6,356 nt of DNA from Methanobrevibacter sp. GTDB lineage: Archaea; Methanobacteriota; Methanobacteria; Methanobacteriales; Methanobacteriaceae. The stretch lies in assembly GCA_031289975.1 (NCBI GenBank), contig JAITOM010000224.1, positions 1 to 6,356 on the forward strand, read 5' to 3'. The translations under genes and the position numbers were made by a program. Under the pieces are notes generated by a model that saw only the letters and a list, made by a program, of their open reading frames with translations, was not told where the DNA came from and did no database searches. Below, piece by piece: positions 1-5,327 of the stretch; within the stretch, counting starts at the first letter, position 1, and every line of letters starts with the position of its first letter.

Positions 1-373
1 TAATAATCATAATCTAATTGGCACACTTCAAGATAAATTTACAAATTGGAATGAAGATGTAGTCATTTTCCCTGCTGATACTTATACAGTCCATGTTAAA
101 GTAGAAACATGGGAAGTTGTTGGTTTAGGAGCGAACGGTCATTGGGATGTTGCTTATGATAAGACATTCAGTAAAGATGATTTATTTGGTAAAATAAGAG
201 CTGTAAATAAAAGTGATCCTTATTATATTGATCAATTTACCCCTAAAACTTATGTCCAACTTCGTAAAATTGTGACAACAGGAACAGCATGGTCTGGTAA
301 TGCACATGAAAAACTTCCTAGTACAAATAATTTTGACCTAGTTGAGAACAGTAATATCCATACTTTCGTTTAA
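1..373 (+). CDS. 3' end of an unrecognised, probably surface or secreted protein gene (truncated by the window edge)
   Basis: The frame beginning at base 2 is open from the window edge to a TAA at 371-373 and gives the last 123 residues of a protein whose start lies outside. The translation has normal composition: alternating hydrophobic and polar stretches suggesting beta strands (for example DTYTVHVKVETWEVVG), aromatic residues, one N-glycosylation sequon (NKS) and a segment reading DPYYIDQFTPKTYVQLRK. No transmembrane anchor or sorting signal is seen at the C-terminus, which ends NIHTFV. I do not recognise the family. Extracellular location is inferred only from the two secreted-protein genes that follow on the same strand, and similarity to the broken gene at 881-2009 was looked for and not seen. 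It is a real gene by length and codon pattern; the function is unknown. Confidence 0.7.
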   Translation, partial: NNHNLIGTLQDKFTNWNEDVVIFPADTYTVHVKVETWEVVGLGANGHWDVAYDKTFSKDDLFGKIRAVNKSDPYYIDQFTPKTYVQLRKIVTTGTAWSGNAHEKLPSTNNFDLVENSNIHTFV

Positions 374-429
374 ATAAGACTTTGGAAGAAATTTGCCTGA
401 ATAATAAATAATTAAAATATTTTTAAAAT

Positions 430-437
430 TTTAATAT
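430..437 (+). promoter_or_regulatory. candidate archaeal TATA box for the 98-residue secreted protein
   Basis: TTTAATAT lies in an A/T-rich stretch after the preceding stop codon. Transcription starting about 25 bases downstream would leave a short leader of roughly 15 bases. That leader contains GTGAT at 466-470, a match to the GGAGGTGATC anti-SD complement, three bases before the ATG at 474. In so AT-rich a sequence TATA matches arise often by chance, so the assignment rests on spacing only. Confidence 0.35.
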
Positions 438-473
438 GGTATTTCCCAAAGACATGAAATAGTTAGTGATTAA

Positions 474-770
474 ATGAAGAAAAGATGGTTGTTAATATTA
501 ACAACCCTCTTGTTAATAACTGGATCTGTAAGTGGAACATTACTATCTGATAGTAAAGGATACAATGATACATTTAGTTCCCAGATTCAGGAAAATGCAA
601 GCAAAATAATTGTATTGAAAATAGCAGATGAATTTAATTTTACAAATGAATTAAATTTTAAAGAAGATTTAGATAATGATACAAATAGATCAGATACTAT
701 TTTGGAAAATTTTAATAGTAATAATAGCAACTTGGATAATCTGGAAAATAATGAAAGAACAGATATTTAA
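474..770 (+). CDS. small secreted protein rich in N-glycosylation sequons, possibly a truncated adhesin-like protein
   Basis: This is a 98-residue protein. Residues 1-21 form a clear signal peptide: a KKR start, a hydrophobic core LLILTTLLLITG, and small residues before a likely cut near SVSG. The mature part is acidic and Asn/Asp/Leu-rich. It carries six N-X-S/T sequons (N31, N41, N55, N68, N71, N83), a dense load for 77 mature residues, so it may be a glycosylated cell-surface or exported peptide. There is no anchor, cysteine or recognisable domain. The start at 474 is supported by GTGAT three bases upstream. Adhesin-like proteins of Methanobacteriales often begin with a signal peptide followed by such a low-complexity acidic linker. 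The gene could therefore be the surviving 5' part of a longer adhesin, ended by the TAA at 768-770, but no continuation is visible after the stop. Confidence 0.65.
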   Translation: MKKRWLLILTTLLLITGSVSGTLLSDSKGYNDTFSSQIQENASKIIVLKIADEFNFTNELNFKEDLDNDTNRSDTILENFNSNNSNLDNLENNERTDI

Positions 771-791
771 TTTAAATTAAAAAATATGGGA

Positions 792-799
792 TATAAAAT
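792..799 (+). promoter_or_regulatory. candidate TATA box for the broken secreted-protein gene
   Basis: TATAAAAT is a good archaeal TATA match. Initiation about 25 bases downstream, near 820, would give a leader of roughly 60 bases holding the hairpin at 840-855. A second A/T-only candidate, TTTAAATTA at 771-779, would start transcription near 800. Neither can be preferred from sequence alone. Confidence 0.3.
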
Positions 800-884
800 G
801 TATAGAAATAAATCAACATTTAGTAAAAAATTAAGATTTGCTCTTAGGAAAGAGCATAATGTCTTAGGTTGGAAATCAAAATGA
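798..884 (+). CDS. possible 28-residue basic leader ORF overlapping the next start by ATGA
   Basis: An ATG at 798 opens a 28-codon frame encoding a Lys/Arg-rich peptide (starts MYRNKSTFSKKLRFALRK). Its TGA at 882-884 overlaps the ATG at 881 of the secreted-protein gene in the classic ATGA arrangement that can couple translation. There is no good SD site before 798, and its ATG falls inside the TATAAAAT candidate promoter, so one of the two readings is probably wrong. Short ORFs are common by chance here. It is kept as a weak candidate because of the exact overlap. Confidence 0.2.
   Translation: MYRNKSTFSKKLRFALRKEHNVLGWKSK
840..855 (+). repeat. perfect hairpin GCTCTT-AGGA-AAGAGC upstream of the secreted-protein start
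   Basis: A 6-bp perfect inverted repeat encloses the four-base loop AGGA, ending 25 bases before the ATG at 881. TCTTAGG occurs at 842-848 inside the hairpin and again at 862-868, where AGGT at 866-869 is the likely SD of the gene. The hairpin thus presents a decoy SD-like core in its loop. It could shape translation of the downstream gene, or be chance. Confidence 0.4.
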
Positions 885-2009
885 AACTTAAAGGCTTAAT
901 ATTAATATTAATTATTTTAATGTCTTCTTTTTCATTCTGCAGTGCAGATTCATTAATTTATGATCCTGTTGCCAAAAATAATAATGGGCAACTTCCTACA
1001 AATACAACAACCACTTTAGATACTTTTAAAGCTTTTACGGCTACTTCTTCTTCTATTCCTGATACTACTATGAGTTTTGAGGAATGTATGGACTATTTTA
1101 TTCTTGGTAATACTCATGGGTAATACTCATGCATATATTTTAGTTACTGGTAATGTCAGTACCCCCCCATCATAATGCCAGATACACTATCAGTGAAGGT
1201 AAACCTGCTAATTATCATAGTATCAACGATAATTTTTATGGTTTCCATTTTAAAAATTTAATCGATCCTATATTAAATGGTACTTTGTTTTATACTCCTG
1301 ATAATGATTTTAATCTTCGTACTCAGTTTTTAACTGATTCTAACGATAAAATTAATTTGGTAAATTATACATATTTTAAGACAGAGTATTCGTAACACCC
1401 AATATATTACTCCTGTTACTATAAGTGCTCCTAATCCTGATTGGGATCCTATGGATGATTTAATGAATCAGATGGATTCTGATCCTGTGGGTATCCTTAA
1501 TCAAATTACTGTTTTTTGTCATCAGGTTGATATAGAATCTAAAAAGACCTTTCTTTATTATCAGATTGAATTAGGTAAAGTCTATGCTCATAATCAAGTA
1601 ATTACTAAAGCAAGATCCAATGTAAGCTCTAAATACTGGGGTTCTGGATTTTGGGCAATATTTAATGATATATGATAATGGTCTTCTAATTCTTCGTATG
1701 TAATATAATACTATTAAAGAGCCAATTAAATGGACTGAATATTATCTTGATAGAGTTATACTTAAATTTGATTGGACTATTGTAGATGTTGACACCACTG
1801 GTAACTTTCTTAAATTTATACCTGTTTATGGTGATGCTATTCAAGGTGTTGCAAACGGTATTAAGGCTGCTCTTGCTTTAAGTAAATTGAGTATTCAGCA
1901 AGTAAAATTAGATAAAATTAGTAATCTCTATATTGAATCCGATGCTATGACGTGGAAAATCACTTCTGAGAAAGATTACCGTGATTTAATTAAAAATGGT
2001 GTCATATAA
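881..2009 (+). pseudogene. broken secreted-protein gene (about 370 residues when reconstructed), unknown family
   Basis: One gene is spread over three frames. Start ATG 881 is preferred over the upstream TTG at 869 because AGGT at 866-869 serves as SD and the signal peptide (MKLKGLILILIILMSSFSF, cut likely after CSA) begins there. The visible lesions are: a 13-bp tandem duplication at 1106-1131; one extra C in the C7 run at 1162-1168; one extra base near 1386-1391; one extra base near 1670-1676; and an in-frame TAA at 1701-1703. Undoing the insertions gives 1113 bases ending at TAA 2007-2009. The joined product is exported, Asn/Thr/Pro-rich at its N-terminus (NTTTT). It contains Trp/Tyr-rich stretches (SKYWGSGFWAIF) and near the C-terminus a Gly/Ala hydrophobic stretch FIPVYGDAIQGVANG. 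I do not recognise the family. It converges on the minus-strand nuclease gene with a 35-bp gap. Assembly error is an alternative for the single-base lesions but explains the 13-bp duplication less well. Confidence 0.75.
1106..1131 (+). repeat. 13-bp perfect tandem duplication causing the first frameshift
   Basis: GGTAATACTCATG is present twice back to back (1106-1118 and 1119-1131). The second copy creates the TAA at 1121-1123 that ends the first frame. With one copy removed the frame reads on as GNTHAYILVTGNVST, which joins sensibly to the next segment. This is the signature of replication slippage or end-joining repair in a gene no longer under selection. Confidence 0.85.
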
Positions 2010-2044
2010 CCTAATTTTAGTCAGAATATAAGATCTTGACACTC

Positions 2045-3679
2045 TCAATCTTTTGGTACATCCTTTATTTTACATTTAACATCAGTTATAAAACCTTTAT
2101 CTATTTTAATGTCTTTAAGTGCTAAAGCCATTATCTTAATCTCACCAGTGTAAGCCCACCAATACTTTTTGTGTTCAATTTGTTTAAAAGCCTTGTTAAT
2201 TAAACTATCTAAAGATTTTGACTGATTAGCGGTGTATTTCATCTCAATAATAAGTGTTTGATCGTTTTCACTGTTTTCAAGAACAAAATCAATTCTACCA
2301 TCTTCAATTGCCTTCTCTACAGTTAAATAAAAATCTGTTTCTTCAGCCCAGATTGTAAATATCATTGAATAAACTTTCCATTTTTCACTATTATCCATAC
2401 TGATTCTGTTATAATATGGTATGCCTGATATAAATGCTCTTAAATTTTGCGAGAACTTTTTACAATCACCATTGATTAATTCATCCCAAACAATCTTTTG
2501 GGAATTTCTAAACTTGTTTTCAAACTTTTCAATATATAACTTAAGAAAATTATCTTTATATGCTTGTTCGACTTCAAAATTAGGGATTTTCAGACAATAA
2601 TAAAATTCATTATTTTCAAAAATCTTTTTATCGACTGTTAAATAACCTGATTGAAAAAGTAAAGTTGTTTCATTAATATCATCTGGATTTATAGCATCTA
2701 ATTCTGTTGATTTTAATAAGGTTGGTGTAAAGTAATCTTCAGTGATTTTTCTTTTTTTAAATATTTCAGATAGAAAACGTGGTGTTCCAGTTGAAAACCA
2801 AAAGCTTTGAAATTCTTTTTGAGCTAAGCTATGGAGGGTAGAATTAGGATTAAAAACTTTATTTATTCCATCCCAACTATAACCATCATAGAAAAAATCA
2901 ATCCTCTCTAAAGTTTCTTCATAGGTATAATTATTTTTATCTGCCATAACTTGTATATGGTCACTATAATACTCTTTTAATTCGTCATGACTTATACCAC
3001 AAATTGTAGAATAATCATCATCTAAAGTAAGTTCAGTTAGATTATTAAATTTAGAAAATATTGATGTTTTTGTGAATTTACTAATTCCAGTAACAAAAAC
3101 AAACTTAATATATTCCTCTGATGTTTTTAAAATATTATAAAAATTTTGCACTATTTCCCTGTTCTCATCAGCCAAGGAAGTATTATTTATGTTATCAATT
3201 ATAGGTGCATCATACTCGTCAATTAAAACAACAACTTTTTTCCCTCCAGATTTATAAAGTAGTTTAATTAATTGGGAGAATTTTTTTTCTAATAATAAGT
3301 CTTTTTTTATTTCGATTTCTTTTTCCTCTGAAATAATATTCAAAGTATCTACAATTGATTTTCTTAATTTTTCAGGTGATGTATTGGTTTCTTCACTCAT
3401 ATTAAGATGAATAACAGGATATTTTTCATTCCAATCCCATTTATCATAAATATAAGTATGTTTAAACAACTCCTTTTTTCCTTGAAAAAAACTTTCTAAA
3501 GTTGAAACCATTAATGTTTTACCAAATCTTCTTGGACGTGAAAGAAAATAATAAGTTTCACCATGATCCAGCATTTTCTTTATAAATCTTGTTTTATCAA
3601 CATAAATCTTATTTTGTTCAATTAAACTACTAAAATTAGCAATTCCTAAAGATAATCTACCCCTAATATCTTCTTCCAT
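2045..3679 (-). CDS. AAA-ATPase-like / PD-(D/E)XK_9 nuclease-domain protein
   Basis: This intact 544-residue protein has the two-part architecture of the AAA-ATPase_like (PF09820) plus PDDEXK_9 (PF08011, formerly DUF1703) family, usually 500-560 residues. The ATPase half starts near residue 7 and has a Walker A variant SRPRRFGKTL at 47-56 (K54) and a Walker B VVVLIDEYDAPI at 149-160 (D154, E155). It then has the family blocks FVFVTGISKFTK from 193 and FFYDGYSW at 262-269. The C-terminal nuclease fold shows GRIDFVL at 461-467 (D464) and IIEMKY at 477-482 (E479, K481), then the AFKQI..KKY element at 497-506. All predicted catalytic residues are present. The protein is cytoplasmic and its substrate is unknown. 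The family occurs in many copies in Methanobacteriales, Bacteroidetes and Clostridia, and a role in mobile-element or defence biology has been suggested but is unproven. The ATG at 3677-3679 follows a weak SD (AGG at 3691-3693). The gene is transcribed divergently from the TPR gene. Confidence 0.93.
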   Translation of the reverse strand: MEEDIRGRLSLGIANFSSLIEQNKIYVDKTRFIKKMLDHGETYYFLSRPRRFGKTLMVSTLESFFQGKKELFKHTYIYDKWDWNEKYPVIHLNMSEETNTSPEKLRKSIVDTLNIISEEKEIEIKKDLLLEKKFSQLIKLLYKSGGKKVVVLIDEYDAPIIDNINNTSLADENREIVQNFYNILKTSEEYIKFVFVTGISKFTKTSIFSKFNNLTELTLDDDYSTICGISHDELKEYYSDHIQVMADKNNYTYEETLERIDFFYDGYSWDGINKVFNPNSTLHSLAQKEFQSFWFSTGTPRFLSEIFKKRKITEDYFTPTLLKSTELDAINPDDINETTLLFQSGYLTVDKKIFENNEFYYCLKIPNFEVEQAYKDNFLKLYIEKFENKFRNSQKIVWDELINGDCKKFSQNLRAFISGIPYYNRISMDNSEKWKVYSMIFTIWAEETDFYLTVEKAIEDGRIDFVLENSENDQTLIIEMKYTANQSKSLDSLINKAFKQIEHKKYWWAYTGEIKIMALALKDIKIDKGFITDVKCKIKDVPKD

Positions 3680-3739
3680 CTTTTCAATTTCCTATAATAT
3701 TTTTTAAACTAAAATAATTAATATTTTTCAAAATAATTG

Positions 3740-3748
3740 TATTAAATA
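3740..3748 (-). promoter_or_regulatory. candidate TATA box for the nuclease gene
   Basis: On the minus strand TATTTAATA follows a purine run AAAAAG that could serve as BRE. It lies about 60-70 bases before the ATG at 3679. Initiation 25 bases downstream would give a leader of about 40 bases containing the weak SD AGGAAA. The assignment rests on position, since A/T-only matches are frequent here. Confidence 0.4.
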
Positions 3749-3914
3749 CTTTTTAAGCTATTTTATCCCTTTTTCAATGACATATATTAATTAATATTAT
3801 GTTTTTTTTATTATTTAAAACTTATTTTATCTATACTTTATCTTCTTTTTATTATTTAATAATTTCAGATAATTTTTTGCAATGTCTTATGATTTTAAAT
3901 TTAAGGGATTGAAG

Positions 3915-3926
3915 TTTTATATAAAT
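3915..3926 (+). promoter_or_regulatory. strong archaeal TATA box TTTTATATAAAT
   Basis: This is the best TATA match in the intergenic region. It is preceded by a GGGATTGAAG purine-rich stretch that could act as BRE and directed toward the TPR gene. Transcription would begin near 3945 and leave an untranslated stretch of about 160 bases covering the imperfect palindrome at 3977-4007. It could drive the TPR gene with a long leader, or a separate small RNA. Confidence 0.45.
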
Positions 3927-3976
3927 AGTAATGTAAATTTAACTGGATTTTTGCAATTGAAATTGAGAACTATGCT

Positions 3977-4007
3977 AAATTTGATGATCATTGTATGATC
4001 TAAATTT
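3977..4007. repeat. imperfect palindrome around GATCAT-TGT-ATGATC
   Basis: GATCAT (3986-3991) and ATGATC (3995-4000) form a perfect 6-bp inverted repeat with a three-base centre. Outer arms AAATTT at 3977-3982 and 4002-4007 are also complementary, offset by two bases. The size and symmetry fit either a dimeric-regulator operator or an RNA hairpin in the leader made from the 3915 promoter. GATCTAAATT at 3997-4006 overlaps the right arm and is repeated at 4031-4040. Confidence 0.4.
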
Positions 4008-4075
4008 TTTATGTCCAAAAAAATGTGTTGGATCTAAATTGTCTTTCTTATTTTACAGTACATTAAATAAAAAAG

Positions 4076-4085
4076 TTTAATAATA
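4076..4085 (+). promoter_or_regulatory. candidate proximal TATA box for leaderless transcription of the TPR gene
   Basis: TTTAATAATA lies about 27 bases before the ATG at 4108, after the purine run AAAAAAG, which is the spacing expected when transcription starts at or next to the start codon. The absence of any SD-like sequence in the 20 bases before 4108 agrees with leaderless translation. The distal TATA at 3915 is the alternative. Confidence 0.35.
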
Positions 4086-4107
4086 ATGAAATTTATTATA
4101 GTAATAT

Positions 4108-5061
4108 ATGGTTAAAAAAAATAGTAAAAAATTTATTAATTTAATTGAAAGGCAATTTAAAGATGGTCAGTACCGTAAATCAATTAAAACAGCTAATAAA
4201 TTAATTAAAATGTGTCCTGATGAGGCATATGGATACACATACAAATTGCATTCTATTTATAAATTAGAAGGTAAAGAAAAATCTTTAGAAAAGGCTAAAG
4301 AGATTGTAAACAAACATGATGAATGGGATGAATTGATTTTTGAAATTGGAGAGTTCTATAGGAGTATAGATGAATATGATATTAGTATTATTTTTTATGA
4401 AAAAGCTTATGATTTAAATCCTTGTGTAAACTATGCTATTGGAATGGTATACTCTTTGGCTGAAATTGAAGGGTATGATGAAGATGATGTAATAGATTTC
4501 ATTGATCAATTTCCAAAAGATGATCCTAAATGGCTTGATTTTATGTTTATAAAATCAGATATTCTCTCTAAAGAAAAAGAATATAAAAAGTCCTTAAAAG
4601 TTTGTGATATGATTTTAAAGCAGGATCCTGATCATTTGTTGGCATTAACTAAAAAAACTTTCCTTTTAATTACCTTAAAGAAAATTAAAAAAGCAGAGAA
4701 AGTTATAGATTATAGGCTTGAAAATGATATTAATTCTACTTGGGCTCTTGTAGATAAAGGATTAGTAACTGTCTACCTATATGGTGATTATGAAAAAGCA
4801 AATGAATTTATAAGTAAAGCATTGGAAGCAGATCCTGTTTTTCAATATGCTTTTCTTGCCAAAGCAGTACATAACTATGAACAGGGAAATTTGGAAGAAG
4901 CTTTAAAGAATATTGATAAAGCAACAAAAAATAAGGAAGATCCTCTTTATATGCGCTATTTAATGTATAAAGCACTGCTCCTTAAAGAAATGGGGGAAAC
5001 TGAAAAATTACTTGATGTTATTAATCAGATTCCAGAGGATTATACTGATTCAATATATTAG
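4108..5061 (+). CDS. tetratricopeptide-repeat (TPR) protein
   Basis: This 317-residue soluble protein is built almost wholly of paired helices. TPR-like units can be seen at about residues 8-40, 75-107, 142-175, 176-209, 211-245, 246-279 and 281-312. Characteristic positions include the small residue and Tyr/Phe at the first-helix end (GDYEKANEFISKALEADP at 226-243; GNLEEALKNIDKA at 260-272) and the closing Asp-Pro of several units (DP at 139-140, 173-174, 242-243). Such proteins scaffold protein-protein contacts, and the sequence shows no catalytic domain, signal peptide or membrane segment. Lone TPR proteins of this size are numerous in Methanobacteriales genomes. No SD precedes the ATG, so the start may be leaderless; the next in-frame ATG would cut off the first repeat. 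It stands alone on its strand, divergent from the nuclease gene, with no evidence that the two work together beyond adjacency. Confidence 0.9.
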   Translation: MVKKNSKKFINLIERQFKDGQYRKSIKTANKLIKMCPDEAYGYTYKLHSIYKLEGKEKSLEKAKEIVNKHDEWDELIFEIGEFYRSIDEYDISIIFYEKAYDLNPCVNYAIGMVYSLAEIEGYDEDDVIDFIDQFPKDDPKWLDFMFIKSDILSKEKEYKKSLKVCDMILKQDPDHLLALTKKTFLLITLKKIKKAEKVIDYRLENDINSTWALVDKGLVTVYLYGDYEKANEFISKALEADPVFQYAFLAKAVHNYEQGNLEEALKNIDKATKNKEDPLYMRYLMYKALLLKEMGETEKLLDVINQIPEDYTDSIY

Positions 5062-5070
5062 GATTTTAGG

Positions 5071-5096
5071 AGGCTGTGAAAAATTCAACTGATAAG
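5071..5096. mobile_element. possible eroded end of the insertion sequence
   Basis: GGCTGTGAAAAATTCAACTG starts at 5072, ten bases after the TPR stop, on the 3' side of the transposase remnant. A GGCTGTG-type start followed by an A run resembles terminal inverted repeats of several IS families. The expected partner (TTTTTCACAGCC) is not found up to 6356, so either the other end lies beyond the window, has been lost, or this call is wrong. Confidence 0.2.
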
Positions 5097-5171
5097 TTAC
5101 TATTATGTGACTTTTATCTTTAAATATTTTAATAAAAATCATGATTAAGTTCACATATTTCATGGAATATC

Positions 5172-5297
5172 ATGACCAAAATAAAAAAAATCATACGAAA
5201 TGTTCGTAAAAGTATTAAAATCGGGCGAAAATCTTGGTTAGCTTACAACATCCAAGCTAAGCCTGTAAAATTTCGCTTTTGTTTCATATTCTATTAA
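5172..5297 (+). CDS. possible 41-residue cationic small protein
   Basis: ATG 5172 to TAA 5295-5297 encodes a 41-residue peptide with eight Lys, four Arg and no acidic residue. It begins MTKIKKIIRNVRKSIKIGRK and ends in an aromatic, hydrophobic tail (FRFCFIFY). All four Arg codons are CGN (CGA, CGT, CGA, CGC). No convincing SD precedes it and no promoter stands out. It lies between the TPR gene and the tail of the decayed transposase, convergent with the latter, and shares its bases with the inverted repeats at 5194-5276. It could be a small basic or membrane-active peptide, part of the IS, or a chance frame laid over a structured DNA/RNA element. The last is at least as likely. Confidence 0.25.
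   Translation: MTKIKKIIRNVRKSIKIGRKSWLAYNIQAKPVKFRFCFIFY
5194..5208. repeat. perfect hairpin TACGAA-ATG-TTCGTA
   Basis: A 6-bp perfect inverted repeat has a three-base loop and sits 16 bases before the larger structured element that begins at 5225. The two together suggest that this part of the IS flank is structured rather than random. It could be an IS subterminal sequence, a regulator site or part of an RNA. Confidence 0.4.
5225..5276 (+). repeat. nested stem-loop element, candidate structured RNA, terminator or IS end structure
   Basis: GCGAAA at 5225-5230 pairs with TTTCGC at 5271-5276. Inside, GGTTAGCTT (5236-5244) pairs with AAGCTAAGCC (5254-5263) with one bulged G, closing a nine-base loop. 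An alternative pairing CTTGG (5233-5237) with CCAAG (5252-5256) is also possible. The stretch is clearly richer in G+C than its surroundings, which in AT-rich archaeal genomes is a hint of structured RNA. TTTTGTTT follows the outer stem on the plus strand, as in a terminator, and the position 160 bases after the TPR stop would suit that. Position next to a transposase remnant would also suit a transposase-recognised end. Confidence 0.45.
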
Positions 5298-5327
5298 TTG
5301 CGGTTTCTAAATATTGGCTAATGTTTG

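Larger units (their letters stand above)
3680..4107. other. 428-bp AT-rich divergent intergenic region between the nuclease and TPR genes
   Basis: No ORF of credible length or composition is present on either strand, only frames of about ten codons or fewer such as ATG 4011. It holds candidate promoters for both flanking genes, a T8 run (3802-3809), an imperfect palindrome at 3977-4007 and the direct repeat GATCTAAATT at 3997-4006 and 4031-4040. The strong TATA at 3915-3926 lies about 165 bases from the TPR start, leaving room for a long leader or a separate small transcript. Confidence 0.6.

Noticed and set aside
869..880. TTG start four codons upstream of the secreted-protein ATG
   Set aside because: The ATG at 881 has AGGT eleven bases upstream and begins directly at the signal peptide. 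The TTG overlaps that SD and adds MEIK without benefit.
1153..1675. The open frames at 1153-1395 and 1451-1675 as independent genes
   Set aside because: Neither has an SD site or promoter. Each continues the sequence of the previous segment when one inserted base is removed, so they are internal pieces of one broken gene.
881..2009. Programmed frameshifting as an explanation for the split frames
   Set aside because: There are four shifts, one caused by a 13-bp duplication, plus an in-frame stop. No recurring slippery-site arrangement is seen; mutation is simpler.
2010..2044. Bidirectional terminator between the convergent broken gene and nuclease gene
   Set aside because: Only the palindrome AAGATCTT (2030-2037) and a four-base GTCA/TGAC pairing are visible, without a T-run on either strand. 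This is too weak to call.
5076..5123. GTG-started 15-codon frame directly after AGGAGG at 5068-5073
   Set aside because: The spacing from the SD-like core to GTG is only two bases, the peptide is too short to judge, and the site coincides with a possible IS end.
5225..5276. tRNA gene or integron attC-like site suggested by GGTTAGC...GCTAAGCC
   Set aside because: There is no T-arm GTTCRA at the right distance and no acceptor stem. The arms do not satisfy the GTTRRRY/RYYYAAC core of attC, and no integrase is nearby.
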